Numbered from the stretch's first letter, positions 41,409-50,451 are shown. The stretch is DNA of 51,882 nucleotides from Cohnella nanjingensis (GCF_014212125.1 NZ_JACJVP010000020.1:80562-132443), one strand, 5' to 3'. Made by a program: numbers and translations. The notes: generated from the sequence alone by a model not told the origin.

Positions 41409-43012
41409 TACGGGCATTGATCGTCGACGACGAGCTGTATGCGGTCCAAGGGCTGCGATCCGGCGTCCGGTGGGAGGAGATCGGCGTCGACGAGGTCTAT
41501 GAAGCCTATCATGCGTCCATGGCGGAGGAGCTGCTGATAAGCCGGGAGATCGACATTATGATCTGCGATATCGAGATGCCGGAGGGGAGCGCACTCGAGC
41601 TGATGGCGTGGGTCAACGAGCGGAAGCTGGCCGTGGAGACGGTCGTCCTGACCTGCCACTCCGAATTCGCCTACGCGCAGCGGGCGATCCAACTGGGAGG
41701 CAACGACTATCTTCTCAAGCCGGTCGTCTACGGGGATCTGGAGCAAGTGCTGCTGAAGGCCATCCGGAAGGTCGAGGACAAGCGCAAAGCGACGGAGACG
41801 GATGAGCTCTATCAGAAATACGCGGAGCTGTGGAACAGCCGCAAGCCGATCCTCGTCGAACGCTTCTGGCAAGATCTGTTCGCGCGCCAAATCCGCACGG
41901 ATCTGGACGCCCTTGCGGGGGCGGTGGCCGCTTACGACATGCGCTTGGAGACGTTGGAGCGGGTCGTGCTCGTCCTCGTAAGCGTCGAAGAATGGCGCAA
42001 GCCGCTTCGGGAGCGAGAAGAGGAGATCATGGAATTCGCGCTGCGCAAAGCGGCTGAGGAGATCGTGCTCGAGCGCCTGCCCGGCCATGTCGTCCGGGAT
42101 CACGACGGCAACACGTTCGTCGCGCTCTGCTTGGGCGAATCCCGGACCGAGGCGGAGGAGATCGCAGCCTTGTGCCGGCGCTATATCGAAGCGTGCAATC
42201 AATACTTCTATTGCAGTTTATCCTGCTATGTCGGCGATCCTGTGCCCGTCTCGGACGCCAGCCGGGTCTATCTGGAGCTGCTGAACGCGGAATACCGCAA
42301 CGTCAGCCGCACGAACGAGGTGCTGTTCCCGGTCGCGGACGGCGCCGGAACGGAAGCCCGCTCCCAGATCGACGCCCGGGTGCCGCTAGATCTGGCGGAG
42401 CGAATCGGGCTCGACGGGACGGCGCAAGTGTTGGAGCGGCTGAACGGGTGGCTCGAATCGGGGAACCGCGAACCGACGGTAGAGATGCTGAACGGCTGCT
42501 ACCATGCGGTGCTGCAAGCGGTCTATTATGCGCTCCATCGCAAAGGCCATTCGGCGCATCTGCTCTACGGCGACCGCGAATGGCCGGACGCGCAGGCCGT
42601 CACCCGTTCGGTCTCCAGGTTCAAGCTATGGGCGGCGCAGGTGCTCGAGGCGGCGGACGTTCTCCTCCATGCGGAGCATACCAGCAGCCCGGTCGTCGCC
42701 AAGGTGAAGGCTTACATCGCGGCGCATATGGCGCGCGAACTTAGCCGGGAGGAGCTGGCCGCGCACGTCTATCTGAATCCGGCATACCTGTCGCGGCTTT
42801 TCCGCAAAGAGACGGGAATGGTGCTGACCGACTATATCCTGCAGGAGAAGATGCGCCGCGCGTCCGATCTGCTCGCGGGGACGGACCGGACGGTCAGCGA
42901 GATCGCCGACGGACTCGGGTACGGCAACTTCTCGTACTTCGCGCGCCTGTTCCGCAAAGTATACGGGGTGTCCCCGCACGATTACCGCAAGTCGTTCAAG
43001 CGGGCGAACTAG
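41405..43012 (+). CDS. YesN-type response regulator, AraC output domain
   Basis: A 535-residue regulator: receiver domain with DD at residues 8-9, phosphoacceptor aspartate 55 in ICDIEMPEGS, and lysine in YLLKPVV; a long middle region; and a C-terminal AraC double helix-turn-helix (LAAHVYLNPAYLSRLFRKETGMVLTDYI, then FSYFARLFRKVYGVSPHDYRK). The start overlaps the kinase stop. Its own promoter region carries direct repeats 21 bp apart, consistent with autoactivation; the other target genes are not obvious here. Ends at a bidirectional terminator. Confidence 0.93.
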   Translation: MIRALIVDDELYAVQGLRSGVRWEEIGVDEVYEAYHASMAEELLISREIDIMICDIEMPEGSALELMAWVNERKLAVETVVLTCHSEFAYAQRAIQLGGNDYLLKPVVYGDLEQVLLKAIRKVEDKRKATETDELYQKYAELWNSRKPILVERFWQDLFARQIRTDLDALAGAVAAYDMRLETLERVVLVLVSVEEWRKPLREREEEIMEFALRKAAEEIVLERLPGHVVRDHDGNTFVALCLGESRTEAEEIAALCRRYIEACNQYFYCSLSCYVGDPVPVSDASRVYLELLNAEYRNVSRTNEVLFPVADGAGTEARSQIDARVPLDLAERIGLDGTAQVLERLNGWLESGNREPTVEMLNGCYHAVLQAVYYALHRKGHSAHLLYGDREWPDAQAVTRSVSRFKLWAAQVLEAADVLLHAEHTSSPVVAKVKAYIAAHMARELSREELAAHVYLNPAYLSRLFRKETGMVLTDYILQEKMRRASDLLAGTDRTVSEIADGLGYGNFSYFARLFRKVYGVSPHDYRKSFKRAN

Positions 43013-43070
43013 CAGGTAGGGGAGGCGCTGCGGCATCAGGCCCGGCGTTCGCCTTCGAACCGCAAATAAA

Positions 43071-43112
43071 AAAGGCCCTCGCGGCAGACGCCTTGGTCTG
43101 CGGATGGCCTTT
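43071..43112. terminator. Bidirectional terminator
   Basis: AAAGGCC/GGCCTTT outer stem and GCAGAC/GTCTGC inner stem. Plus-strand reading ends in TTTT, minus-strand reading in TTTTTTATTTG, so it serves both the response regulator and the converging LytTR gene. Confidence 0.8.
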
Positions 43113-43197
43113 TGTCCATGAATCCTCGCATCGCCTCCGACGAATCGTCTTGGATTGCGACGCGTCCGCCCTCGCAAGGAAGGCGCAACCGTTCGGA

Positions 43198-43542
43198 TTA
43201 GGATACGGTGTGTTGCGCGGCGGGACGCTCGTTCATCGCTTGGCGGATCAACTGCTGCTTGCGTCGCGAGACGGGCAGCCGGTTGTTCAGGCCCGGCCCT
43301 TCGCCGAAGCAGATGCAATCCTCGGCGATCTCGAGCACGCTGCTCACGTTCACGTAGCAATCGGACGAGATCCGCACGAACGCGGCGTCTTGGGTCAAGA
43401 GGGTCGTCTCGTCGGCGGACATTCTCTTTTTGATATTGTAGTTCCGACCGTGGAAGCAGACCAATCCATGCGCGCCTACGCGGAAAAAGTAGGCGTCGCT
43501 GCGCGGCTCGAAGCTGTCGTACAAGCGCAATGCTACATCCAT
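43198..43542 (-). CDS. Stand-alone LytTR DNA-binding protein
   Basis: A 114-residue protein made of a single LytTR domain without receiver: an N-terminal strand region (AYFFRVGAHGLVCFHGRNYNI), the core helix and strand (AFVRISSDCYVNVSSVLEI) and the LytTR ending NNRLPVSRRKQQLIRQAM, which carries the DNA-contacting loop. AAGGGGG precedes the ATG. A perfect cre box covers the expected transcription start, so it should be glucose-repressed. It diverges from a LacI gene. How it receives a signal is not apparent; its targets are unknown. Confidence 0.8.
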   Translation of the reverse strand: MDVALRLYDSFEPRSDAYFFRVGAHGLVCFHGRNYNIKKRMSADETTLLTQDAAFVRISSDCYVNVSSVLEIAEDCICFGEGPGLNNRLPVSRRKQQLIRQAMNERPAAQHTVS

Positions 43543-43575
43543 CTTTCCAAATCCCCCTTAGAAAGAAAGTTTGCT

Positions 43576-43590
43576 TGGTAGCGCTTACAT
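43576..43590 (-). promoter_or_regulatory. Perfect cre box at the LytTR promoter
   Basis: On the minus strand ATGTAAGCGCTACCA matches WTGNAANCGNWNNCW at every fixed position. It begins at the end of a -10-like TATGAT (43594-43589), so bound CcpA would block initiation. Confidence 0.8.
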
Positions 43591-43661
43591 CATAACACAT
43601 TTTCCGGCGTTCGCGAATGGTTTTTTTGTAGAAACGCACATCTTTTTTTGTGAACTGCGCA

Positions 43662-43690
43662 TTGACAATTTTTTCATGCTGAATTAATTT
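43662..43690 (+). promoter_or_regulatory. Sigma-A promoter of the LacI-type gene
   Basis: TTGACA (43662-43667), 17-bp spacer, TAATTT (43685-43690). Confidence 0.7.
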
Positions 43691-43701
43691 TAGGGTATGA
43701 C

Positions 43702-43717
43702 TTGCAAACGTTTGCAA
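43702..43717. promoter_or_regulatory. LacI-type operator
   Basis: TTGCAAACGTTTGCAA is a perfect 16-bp palindrome with the central CG typical of LacI/GalR operators. It starts 12 bases after the -10 box, so the LacI-type protein encoded just downstream probably represses itself here. Confidence 0.75.
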
Positions 43718-43741
43718 ACATAGAGGAGCGCGGAGAATGAC

Positions 43742-44851
43742 GTGACGGGCGAACGAACGGAGCAAGGCGGACGGAGAAGGGAAGCGCGGGCGGCAGGCGA
43801 GTCCGTGGCGGAAGTCGGCATCAAGGCCATCGCGGAAGCGCTTGCGATCTCCCCGAGCACGGTATCCCGCGCGCTCAACGGGAAGTACGGCGTGCGGACA
43901 GAGACGCGCGCGCGCATTATGGATATGGCGAAGCGGCTCGGTTACGTTCCCCATCTCGGCGCGAAGCAACTGGTCGGCAAGAGCAGCAATCTCGTTGGAC
44001 TGTTCGCGCCCGAGAGCCAGAGAGAAGCAAGCCTCGGATTCGTCGCCCTGTTCCCCCCGCTGCAGCGGCAGCTGATCGCCCAGGGCAAGCACGCGCTGAT
44101 CTTCTCGATCCCGCTCGCGAACTACGAGCCGGGCCGCTTCGCGGAGTGCGTGCTCTCCCGGGGATTGGAGGGCTGCATCCTGCTGCCGGGCTTTCCGGAG
44201 CAGCATCCGATGATCGCGGAAGCGATCCGGCTGGGCGTGCCCTGCGTCCACTTCGGGACGGCAACGGGCCCGCGCTGCGCCGCGGTCAGCTCCGACAATC
44301 GGGAGGGAGGCCGGCTCGCGGCGAGACTGCTGTACGGCCTCGGACACCGTAGGATCGGCTTCATCGGTGGGCCGCCGGAGCTGCGAATCAGCCGGGAGCG
44401 CTACGCCGGATTCTGCGAAGGACTCGCGGAATTCGGTTTGAGGCATGATCCGGCGTTGGCGTATGAAGGCAGCTTCTCGGGCGCCAGCGGCGCGGAAGCC
44501 GGACAAGCGCTCTGGGAGCGCACCCGGAGAGCGGGCGGCATGACGGCGCTCTTCTGCGCCAACGATCTGATGGCGGCAGGCGCGATCATGCGGCTCGCGG
44601 GCCTGGGCGTGCGGATCCCGGAACAGCTGTCCGTGGTCGGCTACGACGACGATCCGTTCGCCGCCTATCTGAATCCGCCGCTCACGACGGTCCATCACGA
44701 CGCGGAACCGATCGATCCCATGGCGATCGGGCTGCTGCTGGAAGTGCTCGAAGGCCGGGAAGGGCGGCAGGTCACGCTGCTGCCCCGCATCGTCGAACGC
44801 GCGTCGGCCGCGGCGCCGGGCGGGACCGGGCCGCCCCCGATTTCTAGCTAG
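43742..44851 (+). CDS. LacI family transcriptional regulator
   Basis: A 369-residue LacI/GalR repressor. The helix-turn-helix is KAIAEALAISPSTVSRALNGKYGVRTETRARI with hinge helix LGYVPHLGAKQLVGK, followed by a periplasmic-binding-like sensor domain (NLVGLFAPE, ISSDNREGGRLAARLLYGLGHRRIGFIGG, FCANDLMAAGAIMRL, SVVGYDDDPFAAYL). The GTG at 43742 has GGAG upstream but gives 22 residues before the normal family start; a GTG at 43805 would give the usual length yet has a poor ribosome binding site. An operator palindrome lies in its own promoter. No sugar genes follow, so its regulon lies elsewhere or includes the LytTR gene. Confidence 0.9.
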   Translation: MTGERTEQGGRRREARAAGESVAEVGIKAIAEALAISPSTVSRALNGKYGVRTETRARIMDMAKRLGYVPHLGAKQLVGKSSNLVGLFAPESQREASLGFVALFPPLQRQLIAQGKHALIFSIPLANYEPGRFAECVLSRGLEGCILLPGFPEQHPMIAEAIRLGVPCVHFGTATGPRCAAVSSDNREGGRLAARLLYGLGHRRIGFIGGPPELRISRERYAGFCEGLAEFGLRHDPALAYEGSFSGASGAEAGQALWERTRRAGGMTALFCANDLMAAGAIMRLAGLGVRIPEQLSVVGYDDDPFAAYLNPPLTTVHHDAEPIDPMAIGLLLEVLEGREGRQVTLLPRIVERASAAAPGGTGPPPISS

Positions 44852-44906
44852 CGGCGGGCGGTCGATCCGAACGGAGATCAAAGACAATGAGGGGAGCAAT
44901 CGCAAG

Positions 44907-45602
44907 ATGTCAGTCACGCAGACAGATACGATCCTCCGCGCGTCGGGACTCACGCGCAGCTTCGGCCGCGGTTCCGGCATGGTAAAAGTGTTGAAGGGGG
45001 TCGACATCTCGATTCCCGCGGGCCGTCTGATCGCCTTCAAAGGGCGTTCGGGCTCCGGCAAGACGACGCTCATCAACCTGCTCGGCGCGCTCGACCGCCC
45101 GAGCGAAGGCTCGGTCTCGTTTGCCGGCCGCGAGATGACCGAGCTGTCCGATCGCGAGCGGGACAAGATCCGGCGCCAGGAGATGGGCCTCATCTTCCAA
45201 TCGTTCGCCCTCTTTCCGCTGATGTCCGCTTACGAGAACGTCGAATTCGTGCTGCGGATCAGCGGCTATCCCGCCAAAGACCGCAAGGAGGCGGCGATAC
45301 GCGCCTTGGATCAGGTCGGCTTGAAACCCCGCATGCACCATCGTCCTTTCGAGCTGTCGGGCGGGGAGCAGCAGCGGACCGCCATCGCCCGCGCGATCGC
45401 GCATCGCCCCAAGCTGGTGCTCGCGGACGAACCGACGGCCGAGTTGGATTCCAAGACCGGTCTGCACATCATTAAGCTGTTCCGGGATCTGGTGCAGCAG
45501 AACGGCATCTCGATCGTGATCACGACGCACGATCCGGCCATCATGGAGATTGTCGATCAAGTATACGAACTGGAGGATGGACAAATTGTCTATGCGCTCT
45601 AA
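44907..45602 (+). CDS. ABC transporter ATPase (MacB/LolD type)
   Basis: A 231-residue ATPase: Walker A GRSGSGKTT, Q loop IFQSFALFPLMSAYENVEF, signature [15 protein letters not shown], Walker B LVLADEPTAELD and the switch histidine in ITTHD. It belongs to the MacB/LolD/FtsE class that works with FtsX-type permeases. It begins a four-gene run: ATPase, membrane-fusion lipoprotein, 962-residue permease, second ATPase. The lipoprotein gene overlaps its end. Confidence 0.92.
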   Translation: MSVTQTDTILRASGLTRSFGRGSGMVKVLKGVDISIPAGRLIAFKGRSGSGKTTLINLLGALDRPSEGSVSFAGREMTELSDRERDKIRRQEMGLIFQSFALFPLMSAYENVEFVLRISGYPAKDRKEAAIRALDQVGLKPRMHHRPFELSGGEQQRTAIARAIAHRPKLVLADEPTAELDSKTGLHIIKLFRDLVQQNGISIVITTHDPAIMEIVDQVYELEDGQIVYAL

Positions 45603-46626
45603 ACGCGCCGCCGCCTTGGCGCTCTCGCTCGCGCTGGGCGCGGCTCTCGCCGGCTGCTCGCTGCTCCCGAAGGAAGAAGAGGCGCTCGCGCCGCCGCTCG
45701 TGAAGCCGGCCAAGGAGAACTACCAGACCGTCAAGGTCGAGAAGGGCACGATCACCAACGCCATCACGCAGGTCGCCTCCTTCGAGTCGGTCCAGTCCGA
45801 CGTCGCGCAATTCACCGGCACCGGGGGACGCGTGGAAAAGATCCTCGTCAGCGCCGGGGACAAGGTCAAGAAGGGCGACCCGCTCGTTCAATTGGTCATG
45901 AACGACCTCGACCTCCAGGTCAAGGAGCAGGAGCTGGCCCTCGAACGGGCCAAGTATGCGCTCCGGCAGCAGCAGGGCAGCCATGGCGACGAGGAGGCGC
46001 TGAAGATCGCCGGCCTCCAGGTTCAAGTCGAACAGATCAAATACGACCGGCTGTTCAAGCAATACAACAACAAGATCCTGACCGCGGGGATGGACGGGCA
46101 AGTCGTCTTCGTCGAGGACCTGAAGCCGGGAGACTACGTGGACACGTACCAGACGATCGTCACCGTCGCCGATCCGCGAAAGCTGCAGCTCTCCGCGCGT
46201 ATCGACTCGGCGGACAGCGTGAAGAACGTCGACGTCGGGTTCCCGGTCGAGGTGAACGTCCAAGTCGACGGCAAGCAGACGACGCTGAAGGGCAAAGTCG
46301 TCCAGACGCCTTCGTCGGCGCCCCAGACGCTGAACAAAGACCTGGCCGAGCGGTACAGCAAGACGCTCTACATCACCGTCGACCATCTTCCGGACGCCGT
46401 CGAGATCGGCGCGATGGCCGACATTAAGATCATCACCCAGCAAAAGGAGAACGTCCTGAAGATTCCCCGCAGCGGGCTTCGTTCGTTCATGGGCCGCAAC
46501 TTCGTGCGCGTGCTGGAGGACGGCAACAAACTGCGGGAGATCGACGTGCAGCCGGGCATCGCGGCGTCGACGGAAGTGGAGATCGTGCAAGGACTCGCGG
46601 AAGGCGACAACATCGTTCTGCAATAA
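45586..46626 (+). CDS. Membrane-fusion-type lipoprotein of the FtsX ABC system
   Basis: A roughly 346-residue adaptor protein. A basic N-terminus and hydrophobic segment end in the lipobox LAGC, followed by an HlyD/MacA-like fold: a lipoyl-like half motif (GGRVEKILVSAGDKVKKGDPLVQL), a helical hairpin (LQVKEQELALERAKYALRQQQ), the second half (AGMDGQVVFVEDLKPGDYV) and a beta-barrel (LQLSARIDSADSVKNVDVGFPVEVNV). Such adaptors bridge permease and extracellular partners. The TTG at 45586 has GGAGG nine bases upstream; the ATG at 45592 is the alternative, two residues shorter. It overlaps the first ATPase gene. Confidence 0.88.
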   Translation: MSMRSKRAAALALSLALGAALAGCSLLPKEEEALAPPLVKPAKENYQTVKVEKGTITNAITQVASFESVQSDVAQFTGTGGRVEKILVSAGDKVKKGDPLVQLVMNDLDLQVKEQELALERAKYALRQQQGSHGDEEALKIAGLQVQVEQIKYDRLFKQYNNKILTAGMDGQVVFVEDLKPGDYVDTYQTIVTVADPRKLQLSARIDSADSVKNVDVGFPVEVNVQVDGKQTTLKGKVVQTPSSAPQTLNKDLAERYSKTLYITVDHLPDAVEIGAMADIKIITQQKENVLKIPRSGLRSFMGRNFVRVLEDGNKLREIDVQPGIAASTEVEIVQGLAEGDNIVLQ

Positions 46627-46653
46627 CGCAATCAGAATCAGGGAGGCTTACCA

Positions 46654-49542
46654 GTGGCCTTATTCGTCATGATCCTGCGCAAAATGGTCCAGAACAGATG
46701 GCTCGTCGTCAGCCTCTTCCTCGGCATGCTCATCTCCGTCGCGCTCGTGAGCAGCATGCCGATCTATTCGGAAGCGATCCTCTCGCGGATGCTCGTCAAG
46801 GAATTGGAAACGATGCAGACGGAGAGGAACGTCTATCCGGGCTCCTATTGGTCGAAGATCGCGTTCGACAATCAGACGACCGAGCAGCGGCAAGCCGTCC
46901 TGAAGGGACTGGACGACTACATGCGCGGGCCGGGCGCCTCGGGGTTCCGCCTCCCGGTGAAGGAGCTCGTCCAAGAGCGGAATACCCGGACGTTCACGAT
47001 CTTCCCCGAGAACGCGACGGACGACGTGAAGAAGAATACGAAGCGCACCGCCCGCTTCGCCTCGCTCTCCGGCTTGCAGGACCACATCAAGCTGACCGAC
47101 GGGCGGATGCCCGCCGTTCAGCCGGTCGACGGCGTCTATGAGGTTCTCGTCACGGAGAGCGGGCTGAACAACTTCAGAACCGTTCTCGACAAAGTGCTGG
47201 ACGTGGAGGATGCCAAGATCCAAGGCAAGATCAAGGTGAAGCCGGTCGGCGTGTTCGAGAAGCGCGTCGACGACGATCCGTACTTCCGCGATCCGAGCCT
47301 CGGCAGCTTCAACAGCTCGCTCGTCGTCGACGCGGGGCTGTTCGATCGGCAATTCACGGCTGCCGGGATCGTCCCGGTCTCGAACGCCGGCTGGTTCATC
47401 GTGCTCGATTACGCGAAGATGGAGCTGCGGCTCGTGGAGGATTTCACGAAGACGAGCAACGAGATCCAAGCCGCGGTCAAGAAGCGCGTGTCCGCTTACC
47501 AGGTGGACTTCACCGTTCCGGCGCTGAAGACGATCGACCAATATATGGAGCGGGCCAAGCAGCTGCGCACGCTCATGTGGTCGCTCAACGTGCCGGTCCT
47601 CATCATGCTCGGCTTCTATATGTTCATGGTCGCGAATCTGATCGCGAGCCGGCAGAAGAACGAGATCGCCGTCCTGCGCAGCCGCGGAGCGGCCCGTTGG
47701 CAGATCGTCGTCTCGTTCGCGGTGGAGGGGCTTCTGCTGAGCGGTCTTGCGCTGGCGGCGGGTCCTCCGCTCGGCATGCTGCTGACCGAGGTGCTGGGCG
47801 CCTCGAACGGATTCCTGTCGTTCGTTCAGCGCGCGGCGCTGCCGGTCCGGCTTACGCAGGAATCGTATCTGTACGGGGCGGCGGCCGCCGCCGTCGCCTT
47901 CGTCATGCTGCTCATTCCGGTGCTGCTCGCGACACGGACGACGATCGTCGGCCACAAGCAGCAGATGGCCCGGCTTACAAAGACGCCGCTCTGGCACAAG
48001 CTGTTCCTGGACGTGGTCGCCCTGGCTCTGGCGATCTATGGACTGTATGCGTTCGACGCCCGCATGAAGGACTTGAAGAAGCTCGGTCTCCGCGCGGACG
48101 ACCTCAAGATCGATCCGCTGCAATTCGTCGTGCCCGCGCTCTTCATCGTAGGCGCCGGACTGCTGCTCCTGCGGTTGTATCCCTACTTGCTGCGGCTCAT
48201 CTACGCGATCGGGCGGAAGTGGTGGAGCCCTTCGATGTACGCCACGCTGATTCAGGTCGGCCGCTCGAACAGCCAGTACCAGTTCTTGATGGTCTTCCTC
48301 ATCCTGACGATCGCGACCGGGGTCTTCAGCGCCAGCGCGGCCCGGACGATCAACAACAATACGGAAGACCGGATCCGCTACGGCAACGGGGCCGACTTCG
48401 TGATGAAGGCGGAGTGGCCGAACGACAAGCCGATCGAGAGCCCGGGCGGGATGGGCGGACCGCCGACGACGTCCGCGACCGTCGCGCCGCAAGCCATTCA
48501 TTACCTGGAGCCGTCTTTCGAGCCTTACGAGAAGCTGCCCGGCGTCGCCCAGGCCGCCAAAGTGTTCATGAAGGACAAAGCTTCGTTCACCGTCGGCGAC
48601 CAGAGCGGAGGCGCGACGCTGATCGGGATCGACACGGACGACTTCGGCCGGGCCGCATGGTTCCGGACCGGGCTGCTCGCGCATCCGCTGAGCGACTATT
48701 TGAATCTGATCGCGGGAGACCCGAAGGCGGTGCTGATCTCCAAGACGCTGGCCACCCAGAAAAAGGTGAAGACCGGCGATACGATCTGGGTCGGGTGGGA
48801 CGGCGTCACTTCGCAGCCGTTCACCGTCTACGGGATCATCGAGTACTTCCCGACGTTCAATCCGAATCCGCCGATCGGCTCCGTGAACGCCGGCGACGCG
48901 GAGACGCAGTCCAACGCGCCGATGCTGATCGTCGGCCATCTGCCGCGCATTCAGTTCCAGCTGGCGCTGGAGCCTTACGACGTGTGGATCAAGATGAAGC
49001 CGGGCTACGATCTCAACGCGTTCTACAAAGGGATCGAGGAGAGCCATATCTCGCTAGTCAGCATCCGCAATACGACGACCGACTGGAACAAAGCGAAGAA
49101 CGATCCGTTCCTGCTGGCGCTGAACGGCATCCTGACGCTCGGCTTCATCCTGTCGATCGTGGTCAGCTTCGTCGGCTTCCTGCTGTACTGGATCCTCTCC
49201 TTGCGGGGACGGACGCTGCAGAACGGCATCATGCGGGCGGTCGGTCTGTCCGTCCGCCATATGATCGGCATGCTGGTGATCGAGCAGCTGCTCACTTCGG
49301 GCGTCGCCGTCCTGATCGGGATTATCGTCGGCAACATGGCGAGCCGGCTCTACGTGCCGAACTTCCAGATCGCCTTTAATCCGAGCACGCTCGTTCCGCC
49401 TTTCCGGGTGCTGTTCGAAGGGATGGACTTCGTCCGGCTGTACGCGACGGTCGGCGTCATGCTGCTGGCCGGCCTCTGCATCCTGGGCTACATGGTATCC
49501 CGCATCCGGATTCATCAAGCGCTCAAGCTGGGGGAGGACTGA
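46654..49542 (+). CDS. Large FtsX-type ABC permease
   Basis: A 962-residue permease starting at a GTG with GGGAGG seven bases upstream. A first helix (WLVVSLFLGMLISVALVSSMPIYSEAIL) precedes a large extracytoplasmic domain, then a first FtsX core (about residues 305-450, with VANLIASRQKNEIAVLRSRGAARWQIV), a middle helix group, a second extracytoplasmic domain (about 560-820) and a second FtsX core (from LALNGILTLGFILSIVVSFVGFLLYWIL to the end). This resembles MacB-like mechanotransmission or lipoprotein-type exporters in which both halves are fused. Its substrate is unknown; antibiotic-peptide defence or lipoprotein handling are possible. Confidence 0.9.
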   Translation: MALFVMILRKMVQNRWLVVSLFLGMLISVALVSSMPIYSEAILSRMLVKELETMQTERNVYPGSYWSKIAFDNQTTEQRQAVLKGLDDYMRGPGASGFRLPVKELVQERNTRTFTIFPENATDDVKKNTKRTARFASLSGLQDHIKLTDGRMPAVQPVDGVYEVLVTESGLNNFRTVLDKVLDVEDAKIQGKIKVKPVGVFEKRVDDDPYFRDPSLGSFNSSLVVDAGLFDRQFTAAGIVPVSNAGWFIVLDYAKMELRLVEDFTKTSNEIQAAVKKRVSAYQVDFTVPALKTIDQYMERAKQLRTLMWSLNVPVLIMLGFYMFMVANLIASRQKNEIAVLRSRGAARWQIVVSFAVEGLLLSGLALAAGPPLGMLLTEVLGASNGFLSFVQRAALPVRLTQESYLYGAAAAAVAFVMLLIPVLLATRTTIVGHKQQMARLTKTPLWHKLFLDVVALALAIYGLYAFDARMKDLKKLGLRADDLKIDPLQFVVPALFIVGAGLLLLRLYPYLLRLIYAIGRKWWSPSMYATLIQVGRSNSQYQFLMVFLILTIATGVFSASAARTINNNTEDRIRYGNGADFVMKAEWPNDKPIESPGGMGGPPTTSATVAPQAIHYLEPSFEPYEKLPGVAQAAKVFMKDKASFTVGDQSGGATLIGIDTDDFGRAAWFRTGLLAHPLSDYLNLIAGDPKAVLISKTLATQKKVKTGDTIWVGWDGVTSQPFTVYGIIEYFPTFNPNPPIGSVNAGDAETQSNAPMLIVGHLPRIQFQLALEPYDVWIKMKPGYDLNAFYKGIEESHISLVSIRNTTTDWNKAKNDPFLLALNGILTLGFILSIVVSFVGFLLYWILSLRGRTLQNGIMRAVGLSVRHMIGMLVIEQLLTSGVAVLIGIIVGNMASRLYVPNFQIAFNPSTLVPPFRVLFEGMDFVRLYATVGVMLLAGLCILGYMVSRIRIHQALKLGED

Positions 49543-49545
49543 CCG

Positions 49546-50430
49546 ATGATCCATTGCGACGGACTCGTCAAGATCTACAAAGCGGCGGATCTCGAAGTAT
49601 TCGCCCTGCAGGGCTTGGACTTAAACGTGGAGAGCGGCGAGCTGATGGCCATCATCGGCAACAGCGGCAGCGGCAAGTCGACGCTGCTCAACATGCTGGG
49701 CGGACTCGACCGACCGTCGGCAGGCACGCTCACCGTGGACGGCAAGGATATGCTGAAGATGAACGAACGGGAACTGGTGAGGTACAAACGCCAGAGCGTC
49801 GGGTTCGTCTGGCAGAACAACGCGCGCAATCTCATTCCGTACCTCACCGCGCTCGAGAACGTCGAGCTGCCGATCCTGCTCTCCGGCCGTCGCAAGCGGA
49901 TGCGCGCGTTGGAGCTGCTCGAAGCGGTCGGGCTGATGCATCGCGCCAACAACAAGCTGCATCAGCTCTCCGGCGGCGAGCAGCAGCGCGTCGCCATCGC
50001 CATCGCGCTCGCCAACCATCCGAAGCTGCTGCTGGCCGACGAGCCGACCGGTTCGCTCGACTCGAAGATGGCCGATCAGATTCTCGATCTGTTCCGCGAG
50101 CTTAACCGCTCCCTCGGCATCACGATCGTCATCGTCACGCACGACCCGCATCTGGCCAAGAAAGTCGACCGGGTCGTCTCCATCCGCGACGGCAAGATCT
50201 CCTCCGAGATGCTCCGGAAAAAGTCTTACGCGGAAGAGCTGGAGGAGTTGGAGAAAGGGATCGCGCAGGAGGAAGAGACGCACGTCGAGTATGCTATACT
50301 GGACAAAGCCGGGCGATTGCAGGTGCCGGCCGGCTACCTGGAATCGATCGGCATCCAGAACACGAACAAGGTCAAGGTGGAGCTCGCGGACGGCAAGATC
50401 GTGCTGACGGCTCCGGACGAGGCTTCGTGA
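49546..50430 (+). CDS. ABC ATPase with C-terminal AbrB-like domain
   Basis: A 294-residue MacB/LolD-class ATPase: Walker [11 protein letters not shown] loop [20 protein letters not shown], signature [13 protein letters not shown], Walker [13 protein letters not shown] and H loop VTHDP. The usual domain ends near residue 225. An acidic linker ([17 protein letters not shown]) leads to residues 248-294, which read like a SpoVT/AbrB swapped-hairpin module ([18 protein letters not shown], then [13 protein letters not shown]). AbrB modules normally bind DNA or dimerise; here the tail may dimerise the ATPase. GGGGGAGG lies eight bases before the ATG, three bases after the permease stop. Confidence 0.9.
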   Translation: MIHCDGLVKIYKAADLEVFALQGLDLNVESGELMAIIGNSGSGKSTLLNMLGGLDRPSAGTLTVDGKDMLKMNERELVRYKRQSVGFVWQNNARNLIPYLTALENVELPILLSGRRKRMRALELLEAVGLMHRANNKLHQLSGGEQQRVAIAIALANHPKLLLADEPTGSLDSKMADQILDLFRELNRSLGITIVIVTHDPHLAKKVDRVVSIRDGKISSEMLRKKSYAEELEELEKGIAQEEETHVEYAILDKAGRLQVPAGYLESIGIQNTNKVKVELADGKIVLTAPDEAS

Positions 50431-50451
50431 ACGAGAGAGGGAGAGCGGGCC

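Noticed and set aside
42626..45193. An 855-codon minus-strand frame
   Set aside because: Covers parts of three real genes and a regulatory gap; composition is that of an antisense shadow.
46660..49047. A 795-codon minus-strand frame
   Set aside because: Shadow of the FtsX permease gene in GC-rich DNA; its protein is Arg/Asp/His-rich low-complexity.
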